Assembly (NCBI GenBank): GCA_026745465.1 | Contig: JACYXH010000826.1 | Coordinates: forward strand, 4,294,292 to 4,358,291 | Reading direction: 5' to 3' | Length of the DNA: 64,000 nt | Source: Lota lota | Lineage: Eukaryota; Chordata; Actinopteri; Gadiformes; Lotidae | Part shown: in pieces, positions 13,143 through 24,636 of the stretch | Numbering within the stretch: the first letter of the stretch is position 1 | How the letters are laid out: each line of letters starts with the position of its first letter | Notes under the pieces: model-generated | Database searches by the model: none | The model's input: the letters and a program-made list of their open reading frames with translations, nothing else | Told to the model about the DNA's origin: nothing | Made by a program: the position numbers and the translations under genes

Positions 13143-13324
13143 CTCTTGGCACTGGTGGACAGTTTGGCGGCGGTCTTGCTGGAGATCTTCGTCTCCTTCT
13201 TCTTGGGCTGGGCTTGTTCGCGCTCCTGTTCCACCGGGAGCGACTCCCTCTGGTTCCCCTCCAGGTCAGAGCTGCCCCCGCTGGTGCTGGGGCTGTCGTC
13301 AGGTCTCTGGGCTTCAGTGGACAT
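13143..13324 (-). CDS. ube2e2: UBE2E2 coding exon 1: N-terminal extension of a ubiquitin-conjugating enzyme E2 E2 (partial gene)
   Basis: This exon encodes 60 codons plus two bases. It begins [17 protein letters not shown] and ends [14 protein letters not shown], with the last Arg codon split across the intron. Recalled mammalian UBE2E2 matches very closely; UBE2E1 and UBE2E3 fit worse because they lack the STEAQR start and the exact [15 protein letters not shown] run. UBE2E enzymes receive ubiquitin from E1 on a catalytic Cys and pass it to E3-bound substrates. The disordered, Ser-rich and Lys-rich N-terminal extension is known to limit chain building and is linked to importin-11 nuclear import of the charged enzyme. 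On the minus strand the acceptor reads CTCCAG before GGCCCAAG-ATG, so the exon starts near 13332 with 8 nt of 5'UTR. The donor AG|GTAGGT lies at 13142-13141, phase 2. The extension appears about two residues longer than the recalled human one. Confidence 0.95.
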
Positions 13325-13332
13325 CTTGGGCC

Positions 13333-14733
13333 CTGGAGTGATAGGAGGAGCATAGGAGATGATGAAGAAAAGTAGGACTTCAAATGGTGTCGATAATACA
13401 CATGTGACGGTGGACATGTAAATGTAGATGAGCCTGGGGCAGTTTGATCAGATAATAATCAAGCTATAAAAACATTTAAAAAAAAAATACATTCAGCCGA
13501 CCGTTGTTTGTCATCTCAACCATATGAAACTGGTTGTAGACATACAGAATAGAGCAGCGTGTGTCACAACGAGGAATTATCGGCGACATTAGTTACTGCC
13601 CCAGTGTGTGCACATTTAATTATAAGGCTATATATTTATTGATAATAAAACATAAATGGTCCGATGCTATCCAGTTTTACGTCCCCGTTTAGAAACTGAT
13701 CGGTAACTATAACCGTCGTGTACATGGTGCGGCCAATAGATCAATGTGAGGGATGTAATGGCACATAATGAGCGCGCCGATAGGGAAATTGTGCTTTTGA
13801 AAGTGACTGACGGCGTGTGTGACCAGGAACCCTTCAAGGGGGCTATCCATCTCCACTAATCTGCAAAGAGGAGCTCTGTCGCGGTTTGTTGTGTCAAGCG
13901 GACGACAAAGAGCTAAATAAACATATTGGGTAACGCATAACTGAAACCGAATAGCACATGTATGAAAACCTCACGGAGATGGGAGGCAGTTCATCATCAA
14001 ACGATAAGTAGCTGCGAAACGCTCGCCTTTCCCCGGGGGCGTTTCTCGATATGGACATCAACCCAAGGATGCATCTCCTCTTCAGATCAATGCATCGACT
14101 ACTCGCATTCAATACAATGTCTACGCCAGGTCATTTTGCTAGTTTGAGCTAGACCGTGATCATTCAATGGTGTTTACTGTTATTCGACATTGTGCAAAGC
14201 GAAGATACTACTTCTGTAGCCTATCTCGAATAAGACAACGGGTTCCCCTCTGCGCCAGGGTAATCATAAACCCAATAGGTCGAGGGAGCCCCTATTGAAA
14301 TCGATCCGACCACAAACGCAATACACATCCTCGGGGTGTATGGGGAAGTGGGATTGGGATCTGCCGCGGGTAGCCTACTGCTATTGGGTACTTAAATAGA
14401 ACAGGCCGCGTCGTTATAAAGTGCAGGGAAATGCGGACAGAACGTGTTTCAACCTCTGAAACACGGGCAACTCGATTCTCGTCGGTGCCAGTCGACGTTC
14501 CGGGATCAGACAAGCCACTCGGAAACGTGTGTGAAAATACTCAACGATTCCTGAGTGTCCACATTGTGCACGGAGAGCACTGACCGTGCCTCGGCACAAA
14601 GGGAAACACGTCCCATCCACCCCCAACCCACCACCACTCCCCCCCTCGCACTGGAAAACGCCACTTTCCCGGGACATTGACTTACTTTTCTAAACATCTA
14701 CGAGCGGCGATGAAATGCACGCATCGATATTAC
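13333..14733 (-). other. Inferred UBE2E2 intron 1 (5'UTR intron)
   Basis: The stretch lies between the candidate first-exon donor and the acceptor of the ATG exon. It is free of long simple repeats and becomes CpG-rich towards 14200-14700. It holds no further coding exon that I can see. Its extent depends on which donor is used. Confidence 0.5.
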
Positions 14734-14960
14734 CTTGAAGATGGCCGTCGATGCGGTAATCCGAGTTATAATCCCAGGTAAAAAAAAGTAGATATCCTTC
14801 CACGGCCGTGTGCTCGCTCTCGTGTCCTTGCTATTTAACTGGAGGTAGCGACAGAAAAGCGATTACAGAAAACGGCGCCGGACCGCCTCCACGCGCGCTC
14901 CCGCTCCACGCGCACTGCTCGTGCACGGGGACTGCATTGGAAGGACAAGTGGACTGCTCC
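14500..14960 (-). promoter_or_regulatory. CpG-rich promoter region of UBE2E2
   Basis: CpG dinucleotides are dense from about 14500 to 14950, as in ACGCGCGCTCCCGC near 14890, against sparse CpG in the flanks. The stretch sits directly upstream of the inferred non-coding first exon and contains a TATA-like GTTAAATAG on the minus strand at 14839-14831. To the right it ends at a T11 run followed by (GT)n and A11 around 14969-15009. Placement as a promoter is inference from position and composition. Confidence 0.6.
14734..14800 (-). other. ube2e2: Probable UBE2E2 5'UTR exon (non-coding first exon)
   Basis: Coding exon 1 starts with a splice acceptor only 8 nt before its ATG, so a 5'UTR exon must exist upstream. 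The best candidate ends at 14734 with donor CTTCAAG|GTAATA on the minus strand, inside a CpG-rich stretch. A second consensus donor, AAAA|GTAAGTCA, lies at 14685-14684 and could be used instead. The 5' end is a guess: it is placed about 30 bp below a TATA-like GTTAAATAG at 14839-14831. There is no ATG between the assumed start and the donor. The implied intron 1 is about 1.4 kb. Confidence 0.5.
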
Positions 14961-14968
14961 GACAGCTT

Positions 14969-15009
14969 CTTTTTTTTTTTTGTGTGTGTGTGTGTTTAAA
15001 AAAAAAAAC
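14969..15009. repeat. T-run, (GT)n, A-run cluster at the promoter edge
   Basis: T11, then (GT)7, then TTT and A11. The T and A runs are complementary and could pair. Confidence 0.85.
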
Positions 15010-15412
15010 ATGATTTTATTTCGGAAATTATCTCGGCTAGGATACTGCTAAATCCCCGAAACGGCTTCAATTATTGCGATGGAAAGGCCAAACTCTCAAC
15101 GATGAATCACTAAATGCCCTGCTGCTAAATTTTGCCATTTGTGACCAAGGCCGTTATGAAAATGATACTGCCTAATGGAGCCTTTTCTATTTAATTGCAC
15201 CCCGAATGACTATTATTAAATATAGTTATCATCGTTCATAGTCCTGTGCAGTCGAAGGTCAAAAATCATGTGACAATTGTTGTAAAACCGTTTTTATTTA
15301 GGCGTATTTATTCCCTTTTGACCTTGTGGTTTGAAAGTCCAGGTGACTGTTACTTTACCTGTCATGTCAGAGGTTTGACCCCCGACATGACATCCCATTT
15401 GTTTAGCAATAA

Positions 15413-15570
15413 TGTGTGTGTGTGTGTGTGTGTGTGTGTTAGAGAGAAAATGTGTGTGTGTGTGTGTGTGTGCTATGTCTGTGAGAGAAAGAAGGTGTGT
15501 GAGAGAGAGAGTGTGAGGGGGAGGGTTGAGTGTGTGTGTGCGTGTGTGTGGAAAGAGGGTGTGTGTGAGT
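15413..15570. repeat. Compound TG/GA low-complexity stretch
   Basis: Two TG runs separated by AGAGAGAAAA, followed by GTGTGAGAGAGA-type sequence. Confidence 0.9.
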
Positions 15571-15739
15571 GAGAAAAAAAAGCTAATTAAAATTAAGTCA
15601 CCACAAGTAATTGGGGACAAGGTATATAATGTCAACAGGGAAGGCGTTTGAGTCGGCTGGTCATTATTTAGAAACAATGTTCAAAGGTAAAGGGTCACAC
15701 TCCTAGGAGACCTATAGAGATGTTAATCAGATGTAACTG

Positions 15740-15940
15740 GGGGCCAGGGTAGTCCAGTTGTAAGTGTGTTCCTGACTCAAACGGAGAGGTTCTGGGTTCC
15801 AAAACCGATGTACGCAATCGAACCTGCAGGCGTCCTAGAGATAGATGCCCTATCTGCCTATACCCGCTCCTGAAGGACATGGATCTGAGCTCACATTATG
15901 TCACTCTGGATGAAAGTGTCGGCTAAATGACTGTATAATA
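15740..15940 (+). mobile_element. tRNA-derived SINE with fish 3' tail (V-SINE-like), best copy in the window
   Basis: The head has an A-box-like GGGTAGTCCAGTTGTAAGTG (15747-15766) and a degenerate B box near GGGTTCC at about 15795. The centre holds GATGCCCTATCTGCC. The 3' tail at 15901-15931 is TCACTCTGGATGAAAGTG, then CGGCTAAATGAC, a diverged form of the tail shared by many fish SINEs and their partner LINEs. This copy fixes the orientation of the other copies listed here. Confidence 0.75.
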
Positions 15941-16004
15941 CATAGTAACTCCACTGGGTTTCCACCAGGGGACCCAGATAGTAGGGTTAAGATATGGGGG
16001 ATGT

Positions 16005-16025
16005 GGGGGGGGGGGGGGGGGGGGG
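16005..16025. repeat. Poly(G) run, 21 bp
   Basis: A homopolymer of G on the plus strand. Confidence 0.95.
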
Positions 16026-16197
16026 TTACCTGGAGCTCTTCCTCTAGCCCCCTGGGTTGTTTGTAAAAGGAAAACAATTAAATCGTTGAGTCCCATCGTT
16101 GAGGCTGTGGTTGCAGAGCGCCACAACGGTTATGTTTACATAATGACATTGGATTGCAGACATTTATATTCTCTCTGAAGTTCATGGAGTTATTCCA

Positions 16198-16320
16198 CTA
16201 CCTCTCTTCCTCTCTCCCTCTCTCTTTCATCCACTCTCTCTCTTTCCCTCTAACCTGCTCTTTCTCTCGCTCTGTTCTTTCCTCTATATTTCTCTTGTTT
16301 CCTCTCTTTCAATCACTCTA
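16198..16320. repeat. Pyrimidine-rich CT stretch
   Basis: CTCTCTTTC-type low complexity. Confidence 0.85.
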
Positions 16321-16879
16321 TTTCGTGAGAGAAAGAGAAGGCGTACGTATTTAAACTCAACTCCCGAATTAAACACACATGCACACACACACACACCACA
16401 CACAAGTCAAATGCATATAAAAAGCAGCAGAAGAAACCAGTGTACCACTTGAATGATCTTGCTGACTCTACCAATCCCACGCAGCCTGAGCTCATCTGTT
16501 AGCGGAGAAGGAGTCGTCTGTCTCTCTCTGTTCACATGGAATACATTTCCTCTCTTTCATCCTCTCCTCCTTCATTCCTCTGTCTCCTCAGCTCACAAGA
16601 ATACATCCCAAGGTGGCTTTTTATTGGTCTAAAATCTGCATGACAAACACTACATTTGTTTGTTTTTACACCGTAAATGGATGTGTAATGTTTTCACCGC
16701 CGCCTGCGCTGCCAGAGGAAGCTGTACGGTTGTTGTTAGGGTTAATTCTGTTTGAGTGATTCTTCAGTATAGATGTTGAACTGCATTCTAGAAGGTTCTG
16801 GTCTGTATTACAGCACATGGAAGAAAATATGTTCTGAGTCTACGTGAATGAACCCTTCTTAGACATGTAGCACTTTGGG

Positions 16880-17090
16880 CAAGCAACTTACACACTCACA
16901 CACAAACATACACACACACATATGCACGTGCACGCACAAGCACAAGCACACACACATACATACATATACACTCACACACATGCATGCACACCCAAATACA
17001 GCTACACTCACACACACACACACACAATCACACACACCCTCACATACACACACACACACGCGCGCATGCACCCCGGCTCACAGTCACACT

Positions 17091-17132
<42 letters not shown>
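16880..17132. repeat. Compound (CA)n microsatellite
   Basis: Interrupted CA repeats with CATGCA and CACGCG variants, ending in a pure CA run at about 17093-17132. Confidence 0.93.
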
Positions 17133-17135
<3 letters not shown>

Positions 17136-17369
17136 GTCGTCCTCTCAAGGGTACTGCTCACCTTATTAAGTGTCCTTAAGAGCTGTGAAGTGCACGAGCC
17201 GTGCGCTCTGTGCTACACGGCACGCAGCAGGGTTAGCCACCTTATTGCCTGGCTCGCTTAGTGCTCCACGTGCACCCCGCTCTCTTCTGCAGCTGAGGCC
17301 CTCTCGATCGCCCTCTGCGGTCTTCACATCAGCATGATAAAGAGACACTGGCTGGTTGCGTGTTTGTAT

Positions 17370-17493
17370 CTGTGTGTGTGTATGTGTGTGTGGGGGGTGG
17401 GGGCTGGTATGTGTGTGTGTGTGTGTTTGTGCATGAGTGTGTATATATATGTCTGTGTGTGCATGTGTGTGTATAGGCATCTTTGTGTGTGCT

Positions 17494-17530
<37 letters not shown>
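17370..17530. repeat. Compound (TG)n microsatellite
   Basis: Interrupted TG repeats, with a pure stretch at about 17498-17529. It faces the CA array at 16880-17132 in inverted sense. Confidence 0.9.
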
Positions 17531-17531
<1 letters not shown>

Positions 17532-17539
17532 ATGCATAT

Positions 17540-18350
17540 GCAAGTATGTGTTGGGGGGGTGTGCGGCAGTGATGGGCAGTGACCTATAGTCCTCTATGTG
17601 AGAATGGTGCAGGGCTTAGCTAGCACACTTCCTGGCAGGCTCCGAGGTCACACCCCTCCACCCCCTTCCTCCCTGCTAACAGGCTCCTTTCTCATGCAAA
17701 TTGACCCCAGGATAAAGTTGAACCCCTAGAACAATCCAGACGCTGGCTGGAAGCCCTGGATCTCTGGTTGTTGTAGAGCAGAGTTAATACTGGTCCCAGT
17801 GTTGTGTGTGTTATGGGGTAAACCATAAGGATGTTTTCCAATGATGGGTTAGATATAGTAAGGTTGAGGTTTAAAGGACAATACTGGTTACTGGTCAAGC
17901 CATCATAACCGCCTCTCCTTCACCAAAACATCTGTTACCATTATAATTTCTCCAAATTACTTTGTTGAGCCATTCACATGAGGGTGCCTGCGAGGAACGT
18001 AAACAATAGCAATATAGCACTTTAGTCTTTGTGATAAGACATTTTGTAAATTACTAAAACTTTATCCGTTTTTTGCCCACAAACTCTGTACTTTTTTAAT
18101 TTAATTATATTATTTTTATATTTTAATTATATTGGTAATGGATGTTTTAGCTAAGCCAGGAGAGATGGTTACAATGACTTGATCAAGACCAGTCTAGCTT
18201 GATCCAGACTGGTATTGCCCTTTAAGGATGGTTAGGTTTAGGGTTAATGATGGTTAGGTTTAGGGACCTTTTTATGTTGGACATGCTAGAAGCGTAGAAG
18301 AACAGTGCTAGAGCACATTGATATTATATTCTAGGTATGTAACACAGATG
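17540..18350. other. Unannotated intergenic sequence
   Basis: No gene recognised. It contains a twofold GATGGTTAGGTTTAGG motif at about 18225-18265, the same motif as the 28-bp minisatellite at 49.0-49.3 kb. Confidence 0.4.
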
Positions 18351-18560
18351 TTAGAGAGAGGGAGAGAGAATATTAGAGAGTGAGAGAGACAGAGAGAAAG
18401 GGAGGAAGAGAGTGAGTAAGAACAAGAAAGAAGAAAGGGAGAGGGAAAGGAAGGGAGTGAATGTGAGAATGAGAGAGGAAGAAGGGCCAAATAATGATAA
18501 TGAGAGAAGGGAAAGGAGAACGAAAAGAGAAAGGAAAGAAGGGAGAGAGACAGACGGAGA
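18350..18560. repeat. Purine-rich GA stretch
   Basis: A plus strand almost purely of A and G for about 200 bp. Confidence 0.85.
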
Positions 18561-19084
18561 AAATAGAGGTCAAGGCATTGATTCCATCTGTGATCATGTG
18601 CATGAATGATGAAATTATGAACCAAATCAGCTGAGCGTGGGAAACAGAAAACGGATTTATTTCAAAGCATGGACACATTTATGTTCCGTGTCCAGACACA
18701 ATTGACTTGTTAGAAAACAAATGTTTAGTCACACACATGATATCCTGCTGCTGTAAAATTACCGATATCCATCTGTCCAGTTGAAGGATGAAACCCCTTT
18801 TGAATGACCTGCATTTTATGTGAACGGTTCCTGGAACTAAATGTAAAACATCGGCCAGCTTTTTTCTTTTTGAGATAAAATCCATGTGCTGATTGGGTCC
18901 ATGGGCGGATGGGTTTCTATTCTGAAGATGCTCATAACGTTTAATAATTTGAACAAAGGTGATGGCATCAGTGACAAAGTGCAGGAATAGAGACGTTTGT
19001 TTTTTAAGAGATGTATTATTTAGCAGTTAAATCCATCAGACTTGAAATGTGTTAACTGTAATGTCTGGAAAGAAATTCCTACTT

Positions 19085-19405
19085 TAAGATTCAAGTAAAA
19101 TTGGAGTAAGATTACTGTACTAACCTGTACTGTCCAGTCGGATAACTGTACTTAATGTTGTGTACATGCAGTATATTAGTATAATGAGTACTGCAGTAAA
19201 TGTTATTTCCAGTAAGATCACAGTAAAACACCTAACTGTATTAACCAATACAACTAGGTCCTACCATAGCATTAAACTAGTACAACTGTTTTATTAACTG
19301 TACTGATAGTAACTGTGGTCACTTGTAAGAATACTGTAGTAACTGCATTAAACAGTATGACTACTGCAGTAATTTACCTGTACTGAGTTAACCAGTACTA
19401 TATAG
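19085..19405. repeat. Cryptic degenerate tandem repeat built on ACTGTA/GTAACTG
   Basis: Over about 320 bp the words AACTGTACT, GTAACTG, ACTGCAGTAA and CCAGTAC recur irregularly. The pattern suggests an old, heavily mutated short-unit array; no fixed period can be set by eye. Confidence 0.5.
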
Positions 19406-19914
19406 TTGGTCTTCCATTTAGTTCTCTAGTCATATTACTGAAAACCCATGGCGTCTTATTACCGGAAGAGCCTAAAACAGATGTTTTCAGCAAAATATCA
19501 CAAACCTTTTCTTCCTCCTCTGTTCATGTCCTGGGGCCTGCTCTGATTTCGCTACGCTGGGTCATACTGCGGTACAAAATGCTGATTCCCTGCAAGATAA
19601 TTTCCAAGAAAATCCTATCTAATTTCCTGTACGCAGAAGTAGGACTGCTTTAGCACAGTGCTTATCTAAGCAATATGCGCTTTTATAAATCCTGTCTATA
19701 CGCCTCGTTTGTCACAGTCAGGGCCACTATTTTTAATCGACACAGAGAGCTTGTAAGCAGAACAGGTGGCACCTGGTTGTGTCTAATATTAATATCACAT
19801 GACACATATGATTTGACAACACGGGAATAGTACAATCTCTGCTAATGTGTTCGCCCTCTTACCTCACAAATGCACGCACACACACCCACACACACACTGT
19901 GTCTTTCTCTTTTT

Positions 19915-20023
19915 AACACACACACATACATACACACACACACACACAGACCCACACATACACACAAACACACACACACGCACACGCACGCATCACACAC
20001 TCTTGACTTTCTCTCTTATCATT

Positions 20024-20100
<77 letters not shown>

Positions 20101-20108
20101 GCGTGTGA
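19915..20108. repeat. Facing (CA)n and (GT)n microsatellites
   Basis: An imperfect CA array (19915-20000) is followed, after about 25 bp, by a long GT array (20026-20108). The two are reverse complements and form a large imperfect inverted repeat. Confidence 0.95.
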
Positions 20109-20109
20109 G

Positions 20110-21030
20110 TAATTGCCGCCACTCAACTGTGCAATCGTTTCTGCTGTTCTATTGTTTGTCAGAAGGTGGGGCTGTTGTACCTATATTCAGACCTATGGCA
20201 CTTTGGACGACATGGTGGAAATCAGCTGACATACAGTTTGCGACAGTGTTTTCCAACCTGTTGTTGTGTACTTATGTTATTCGATTACGGTTATTGATCA
20301 GAAAAAATCCACACCTATATTATATTTAACAATATAAATATTTTACGTCATCATTTTGTTCTGTATAACAAAATGTTTACAAGTCCCCTGCTGGAACCTG
20401 CTCCCGCACCCCCTAGGGATACACAGATCCCCAGTTGGGAATCACACTGGTCTATGATTTCAGCCATGCAGCCTGGCAGTTCAAACAGTCTCCCTGCATT
20501 TCTTTCCAACCAGTTTTCTATGATATTATTATCTCAGGCCGTGTGGATGCCACACCGGCAGTACTGCTGTCATCTTAATGTCACGGTGGACTGGGGAATG
20601 CAGGACCCACAGAGTCTCCACTGGCCTCCTGCATGGCAGCCCTCATCAGACTGGGGTACATTGATTGGACAAGGCCAGGCCGCCATGATGACAAGGAGAA
20701 GCTATCCAAAAACACCCAAGGTCACTCGGTAAACGTCCCACGGTCTTTTCATTCAGATCATGTTGAGGCGTGAAGAAGGAGGAGGAAGCCTTTCAACTGG
20801 AAACAGACTGGAAGTATGGATGGAGGGGTGCCTTCTGGGTACACAAGGATGCACTGCTAAGCATTCCATTGTTTCATTGCATTGGATGACCCTCATTATA
20901 AATGTATTGTAGAAAGGCATTCAGGCTTGCCCTAGATCTTAATACAATTAAATCAAACACAATGTTGACAAGATAAAAGAGTTACCTTAAAATAACCCCA
21001 ACAATGTTGATTCATGGATCACATTGAAAG
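20110..21030. other. Unannotated intergenic sequence
   Basis: No gene is recognised. A 119-codon open frame at 20373-20732 has no known resemblance and no repeat character; it is probably chance. Confidence 0.4.
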
Positions 21031-21031
21031 A

Positions 21032-21085
21032 TTATGACAGACAGACAGATAGATAAGTAGACAGATAAATAAACAGACAGACAGA
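21032..21085. repeat. GACA/GATA tetranucleotide repeat
   Basis: Mixed GACA, GATA and AATA units over about 54 bp. Confidence 0.9.
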
Positions 21086-21346
21086 TTTGTTATAAGACAT
21101 TATTACATTAGCAGTAAATAGTTCTATTTTGTCAAACTCAGGAAGAATTAAGAGAACAGAATAGAAAACCTTGTGTCTGCCACATATTTCTCATTAGTCC
21201 AGACAGTCTAGGATTATTTTATCGTCCAATCTGCTTCAGTATTTCTGAACTGTGATAGTTGCTGTTCTTCTGCCTGTATGGAGACCAACCACTCTGGTCT
21301 ATTGTCCCACTACTGGGCATCATGTTATTTGATTTGACAGGCTGGT

Positions 21347-21371
21347 CGATATACAGCCTCGCTGTATATCG
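21347..21371. repeat. 11-bp perfect inverted repeat
   Basis: CGATATACAGC and GCTGTATATCG are separated by CTC, making a tight hairpin. Confidence 0.9.
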
Positions 21372-23030
21372 CTCGTTGGTTCTGCCCACCCCCCTCCCCC
21401 AAAGTCATCCAAGCAATTTTTCAATAAAAAACACATCTTAATAACATTCTGACACTCGAAAGGCAGCCCTGCAGCCACAACGCCTCAGAAATAAATGCTT
21501 CACTGCTGTACAAGTCAAATATTTTATGTAATAATTGTTTTTTCCGTCTCACAACGCTGACACTGAGGTATTTTCATTAGTTATTCCAACACAACCAAAC
21601 ACTCTACAACTACAATTAATTATAAGTTCAAAGTCAGCTCATTTAATTAAACTCGTTAGGGTCAGCCTGTCCGACTGTGTATGAACAGTTTGTAATGTTG
21701 TGACTTTTAGAAAGAGAGAGGGTCAGGCTACTGAGTGAGAAAGAGGGGAGATGTTAGAGGTAAACTAACTGTGGCCCAGCTTAAGTTTGTTCAGCACACG
21801 CCAACCCATCAAGAACCAACCTCGCAAACCCATAGTCCACATAGCCTATGTCTATACTGAATTCCAAGAACCTAATACACTTCGCTTAAGATTTGTGAAA
21901 ACCCATCCTCTTAACGTTTAACGTTATAAAACAACTCAGATTCCCACAGTGGAAATATGACTGTGTTCTTGGTGACCCGTCTTGTTAAGTAAGTAGCCCT
22001 TAAATTGTCATGTATCTCATATAGTCTCAAAGCCCGGTGTTAAAAGGCCCCTGGAAGCCATTCATAACAAGCCACCAGAAAAAATCAACTGTGGGCAGTG
22101 TTTTCGTGTGTCAGGACTAGATCAATGGTTTGTTTGCATTCCCTGGGCCTTGTTCATCGTTTCACTGCCCCAGAAAACACAGTTTTGTATACATAACGGC
22201 AGAATAATGGAAGAAAAATGTGGCATGAAAAAGATTCAGTTATCCCCGGGGATCGCTGTGTGGTTAAGCAATGCAGGAAGGATTTTGTGTATAGATCAAG
22301 TGAGTAATTTCCTTCCCCTTTCGTACAGTTTGCTTTTCCAAACCTCACTGTGTATGTGTACAACATCCACTAGTGTATCTCCAAGTGTCCGGGTTTGTTA
22401 AATGAGCTTATTTGGATCAAACAGAAACAAAAATTTTCTGTAATTGGTTGCTGAAAGCGAGTCTCACCATTACGTTAAACATGCAACGTGACAAATGTCA
22501 TCGTTATAATTGGTGTCTGTCGCCAAAAGCAACTGTTAAACACAACACAAAGCAAACACGTTCCCTCTAGTCTAGTTGGTTTGAATGTTAACAACATTTA
22601 ATCATTTTTTCTCTCTCTCATGTAGCACTGCCAAGCCTGAATGATTTTCTATGATGTGATGAAATAAGTAAGTAAGGCATATGGGTGCAGGTGTCTTGTT
22701 CAAGGACAGCCAAGGAATTGAACCAAGCAACCCTCCAACTGTCGAATGATCTGATTAACGCCTTATTTCAATGGCTATTCAGATAATAGCCTATTATAGC
22801 TTATAGTGTATTTCACTTTTCATATTGTTTTCAACTTGGGCTGTGGACACTGAAATGTACGCATAATGTAGTTGTATTGTATTTGTAGCCCAGTGGAAAT
22901 TCTGGGTTTGTGTTTAAGATTACATTTAAATGGTAAAATTGTACATTGTTCATTTTGAAACTATCATTTGTGAACTATATGGCTAACACTTTATTTTTGT
23001 TAAACTTGTAGGCGTTCTTTATATTTTCAG
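21372..23030. other. Unannotated intergenic sequence
   Basis: No gene is recognised. A short stretch at 22690-22745 with AAGGACAGCCAAGG and GAATTGAACC resembles the reversed B-box side of the SINE family. Confidence 0.4.
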
Positions 23031-23039
23031 AGACAAAGT

Positions 23040-23678
23040 GTCACGGGAGCGTGAAGGAGGGACGAGCGAGTAAAGGTAACGGTTAAACCGGTCGGGAGTG
23101 TATTAATGACTACGAGTTTACTTTGTATGGTGTAGCTGGTTATAATGTTACATTTTCCACGCGATAAAAATAGACACGTAGGTACCAGTTAGCTTTGTAT
23201 ATGCATTCAAAGTTAATATCAGAACAACTGTTTGTTTTGGTAACTCGTACACACATGTCAACTCACGCGATAGCGAGTAAAGCATCCCCGATTCCCTTGT
23301 TGACGATAGGCTGCGTGTGGACCAAAACTACCGAAACCTACCAGAGAGCACGGACCGTGCGGTGCCGGGCACGCACTCAGTTGCCCTGGTCCGAGGAAAC
23401 AGCTACTTCTGCAGCTAGGATTCGCGTGAGTGAAATATTTAGTTTGGCTCAAAGTGTGACTTCTATGCTGTAACCACAGCACAATCAAGCAACACACGCA
23501 AGAGTGGCTTTTTTGTTGTAACCAAAACGCACTTGAGGGGCATTGGGCCTGCAACGTAGCGAAAAGGTTAAATGCAGAGGAAGGCCAAGCTCCGTGAGTG
23601 GCCAATGACATGCGTCGCGACGTACGTCGCTTTGGTCGCTACGTTGGTCACTTGGCTGGCTGCATTTAGTCCCTGTGT

Positions 23679-23712
<34 letters not shown>

Positions 23713-23720
23713 CTGGCGGT
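23040..23720. promoter_or_regulatory. CpG-rich, promoter-like region with splice signals
   Basis: CpG is much denser than in the flanks, especially at 23250-23420. Plus-strand splice-like signals frame short segments: TATTTTCAG before 23031, AGTAAAG|GTAACG near 23076, and TTCGC|GTGAGTGAAA near 23427. There is no recognisable protein. It could be a transcription start for an unseen gene or long non-coding RNA to the right, or chance. Confidence 0.3.
23680..23713. repeat. (GGCT)n tetranucleotide repeat
   Basis: About eight GGCT units. Confidence 0.95.
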
Positions 23721-23885
23721 CGACTCAACAGCTCATAGCTATGGTCGCTCAAAGTCTGTGGGCGGTGGTTATTCTGTTAATTTGCATGTTATTAACGTTT
23801 TCTTGCGACAGTTCAAGGACCAGAAAGCCATTAGCTCTGGCGAAAGCTATCCTACTGCTCTTTATTGCTAAAAGTATTTTAATAT

Positions 23886-24240
23886 TGTGGCGACCCTGCA
23901 GGACTAACATGCGAGAGACTCTTGGGCAGTTCATGGGGGGAAGATGTTGCTCCTAGTTCAGCTGATAGGTCAGGTTCAGAAAAGGGGAGGGGGCTGAGAA
24001 GGGAACAGAGGGTTGGAAGGAAAATGAGGGGAGACAAAAAAGGGGTAAAGCCAAGAGAGAGACACCTCGAACGTTACTCCCAGTTCTACCTAAATAGCTA
24101 GTTTCGGCTACCAGCCTTTTAGTTGTTTTGGGCACTCTTCCAACCCCATTATTAGCCTGTATTTTAGGGTAATAAACCCAGTTCTCCGGTTAAACGTCAG
24201 CCACCGTTTCCTCATTATTCAGCTAGCTAGCAAGCTGTGC
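23886..24240 (+). repeat. 5' LTR of the gypsy element
   Basis: Starts TGTGGCGACCCTGCAGG and ends near CAGCTAGCTAGCAAGC. It carries a polyadenylation signal AATAAA at 24171-24176. It differs from the 3' LTR at about 24 positions (roughly 93% identity, counted by eye), so the insertion is not recent. The 3' boundary is set only by where the two copies stop matching. Confidence 0.93.
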
Positions 24241-24312
24241 TCGACTCAGGCTCAACTGTGACCCTCCTTCGCCCTGAATTCCTGCCGGCTAGAACTCAAC
24301 CCCAAGCCACCG

Positions 24313-24636
24313 ATGTCCCGCTCATCACAGTTAAAAGCTCCCATGCTTGGGTGGTGTGATGCACAGATCCAAGTGGGGGCTTATTCAGCCTGCCAACCGG
24401 TCTGGGTCACCGAAGTTACAGAGAATTGTTTACTTGGACTGGACTTCAACACACGGACCCTTACGTTCCCAGACAGGATGTCCATCCCCTTTCTGAATGA
24501 TCCCCTCATCCCCGAAATGACTAACAATGTGATTGGGGACATTGACGTGCTGGGGATGCACAGCCAATCCGCCAGCGGCCTAGGCGACTTCCCTATGCCC
24601 GCCAAGCTGCTGCGAACCAGATGCTACAAGAGATGA
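24313..24636 (+). pseudogene. Gypsy pol fragment: C-terminal part of protease
   Basis: The frame contains PVWVTEVTENCLLGLDF, typical of the C-terminal half of a gypsy aspartic protease. The catalytic DTGA-type motif and everything before it, including gag, are absent. The frame then runs out of phase with the following reverse transcriptase frame (change near 24600-24620), so the polyprotein is broken here. Confidence 0.85.

Noticed and set aside
20373..20732. A 119-codon plus-strand frame
   Set aside because: No recognisable motif and no supporting context; chance frame.
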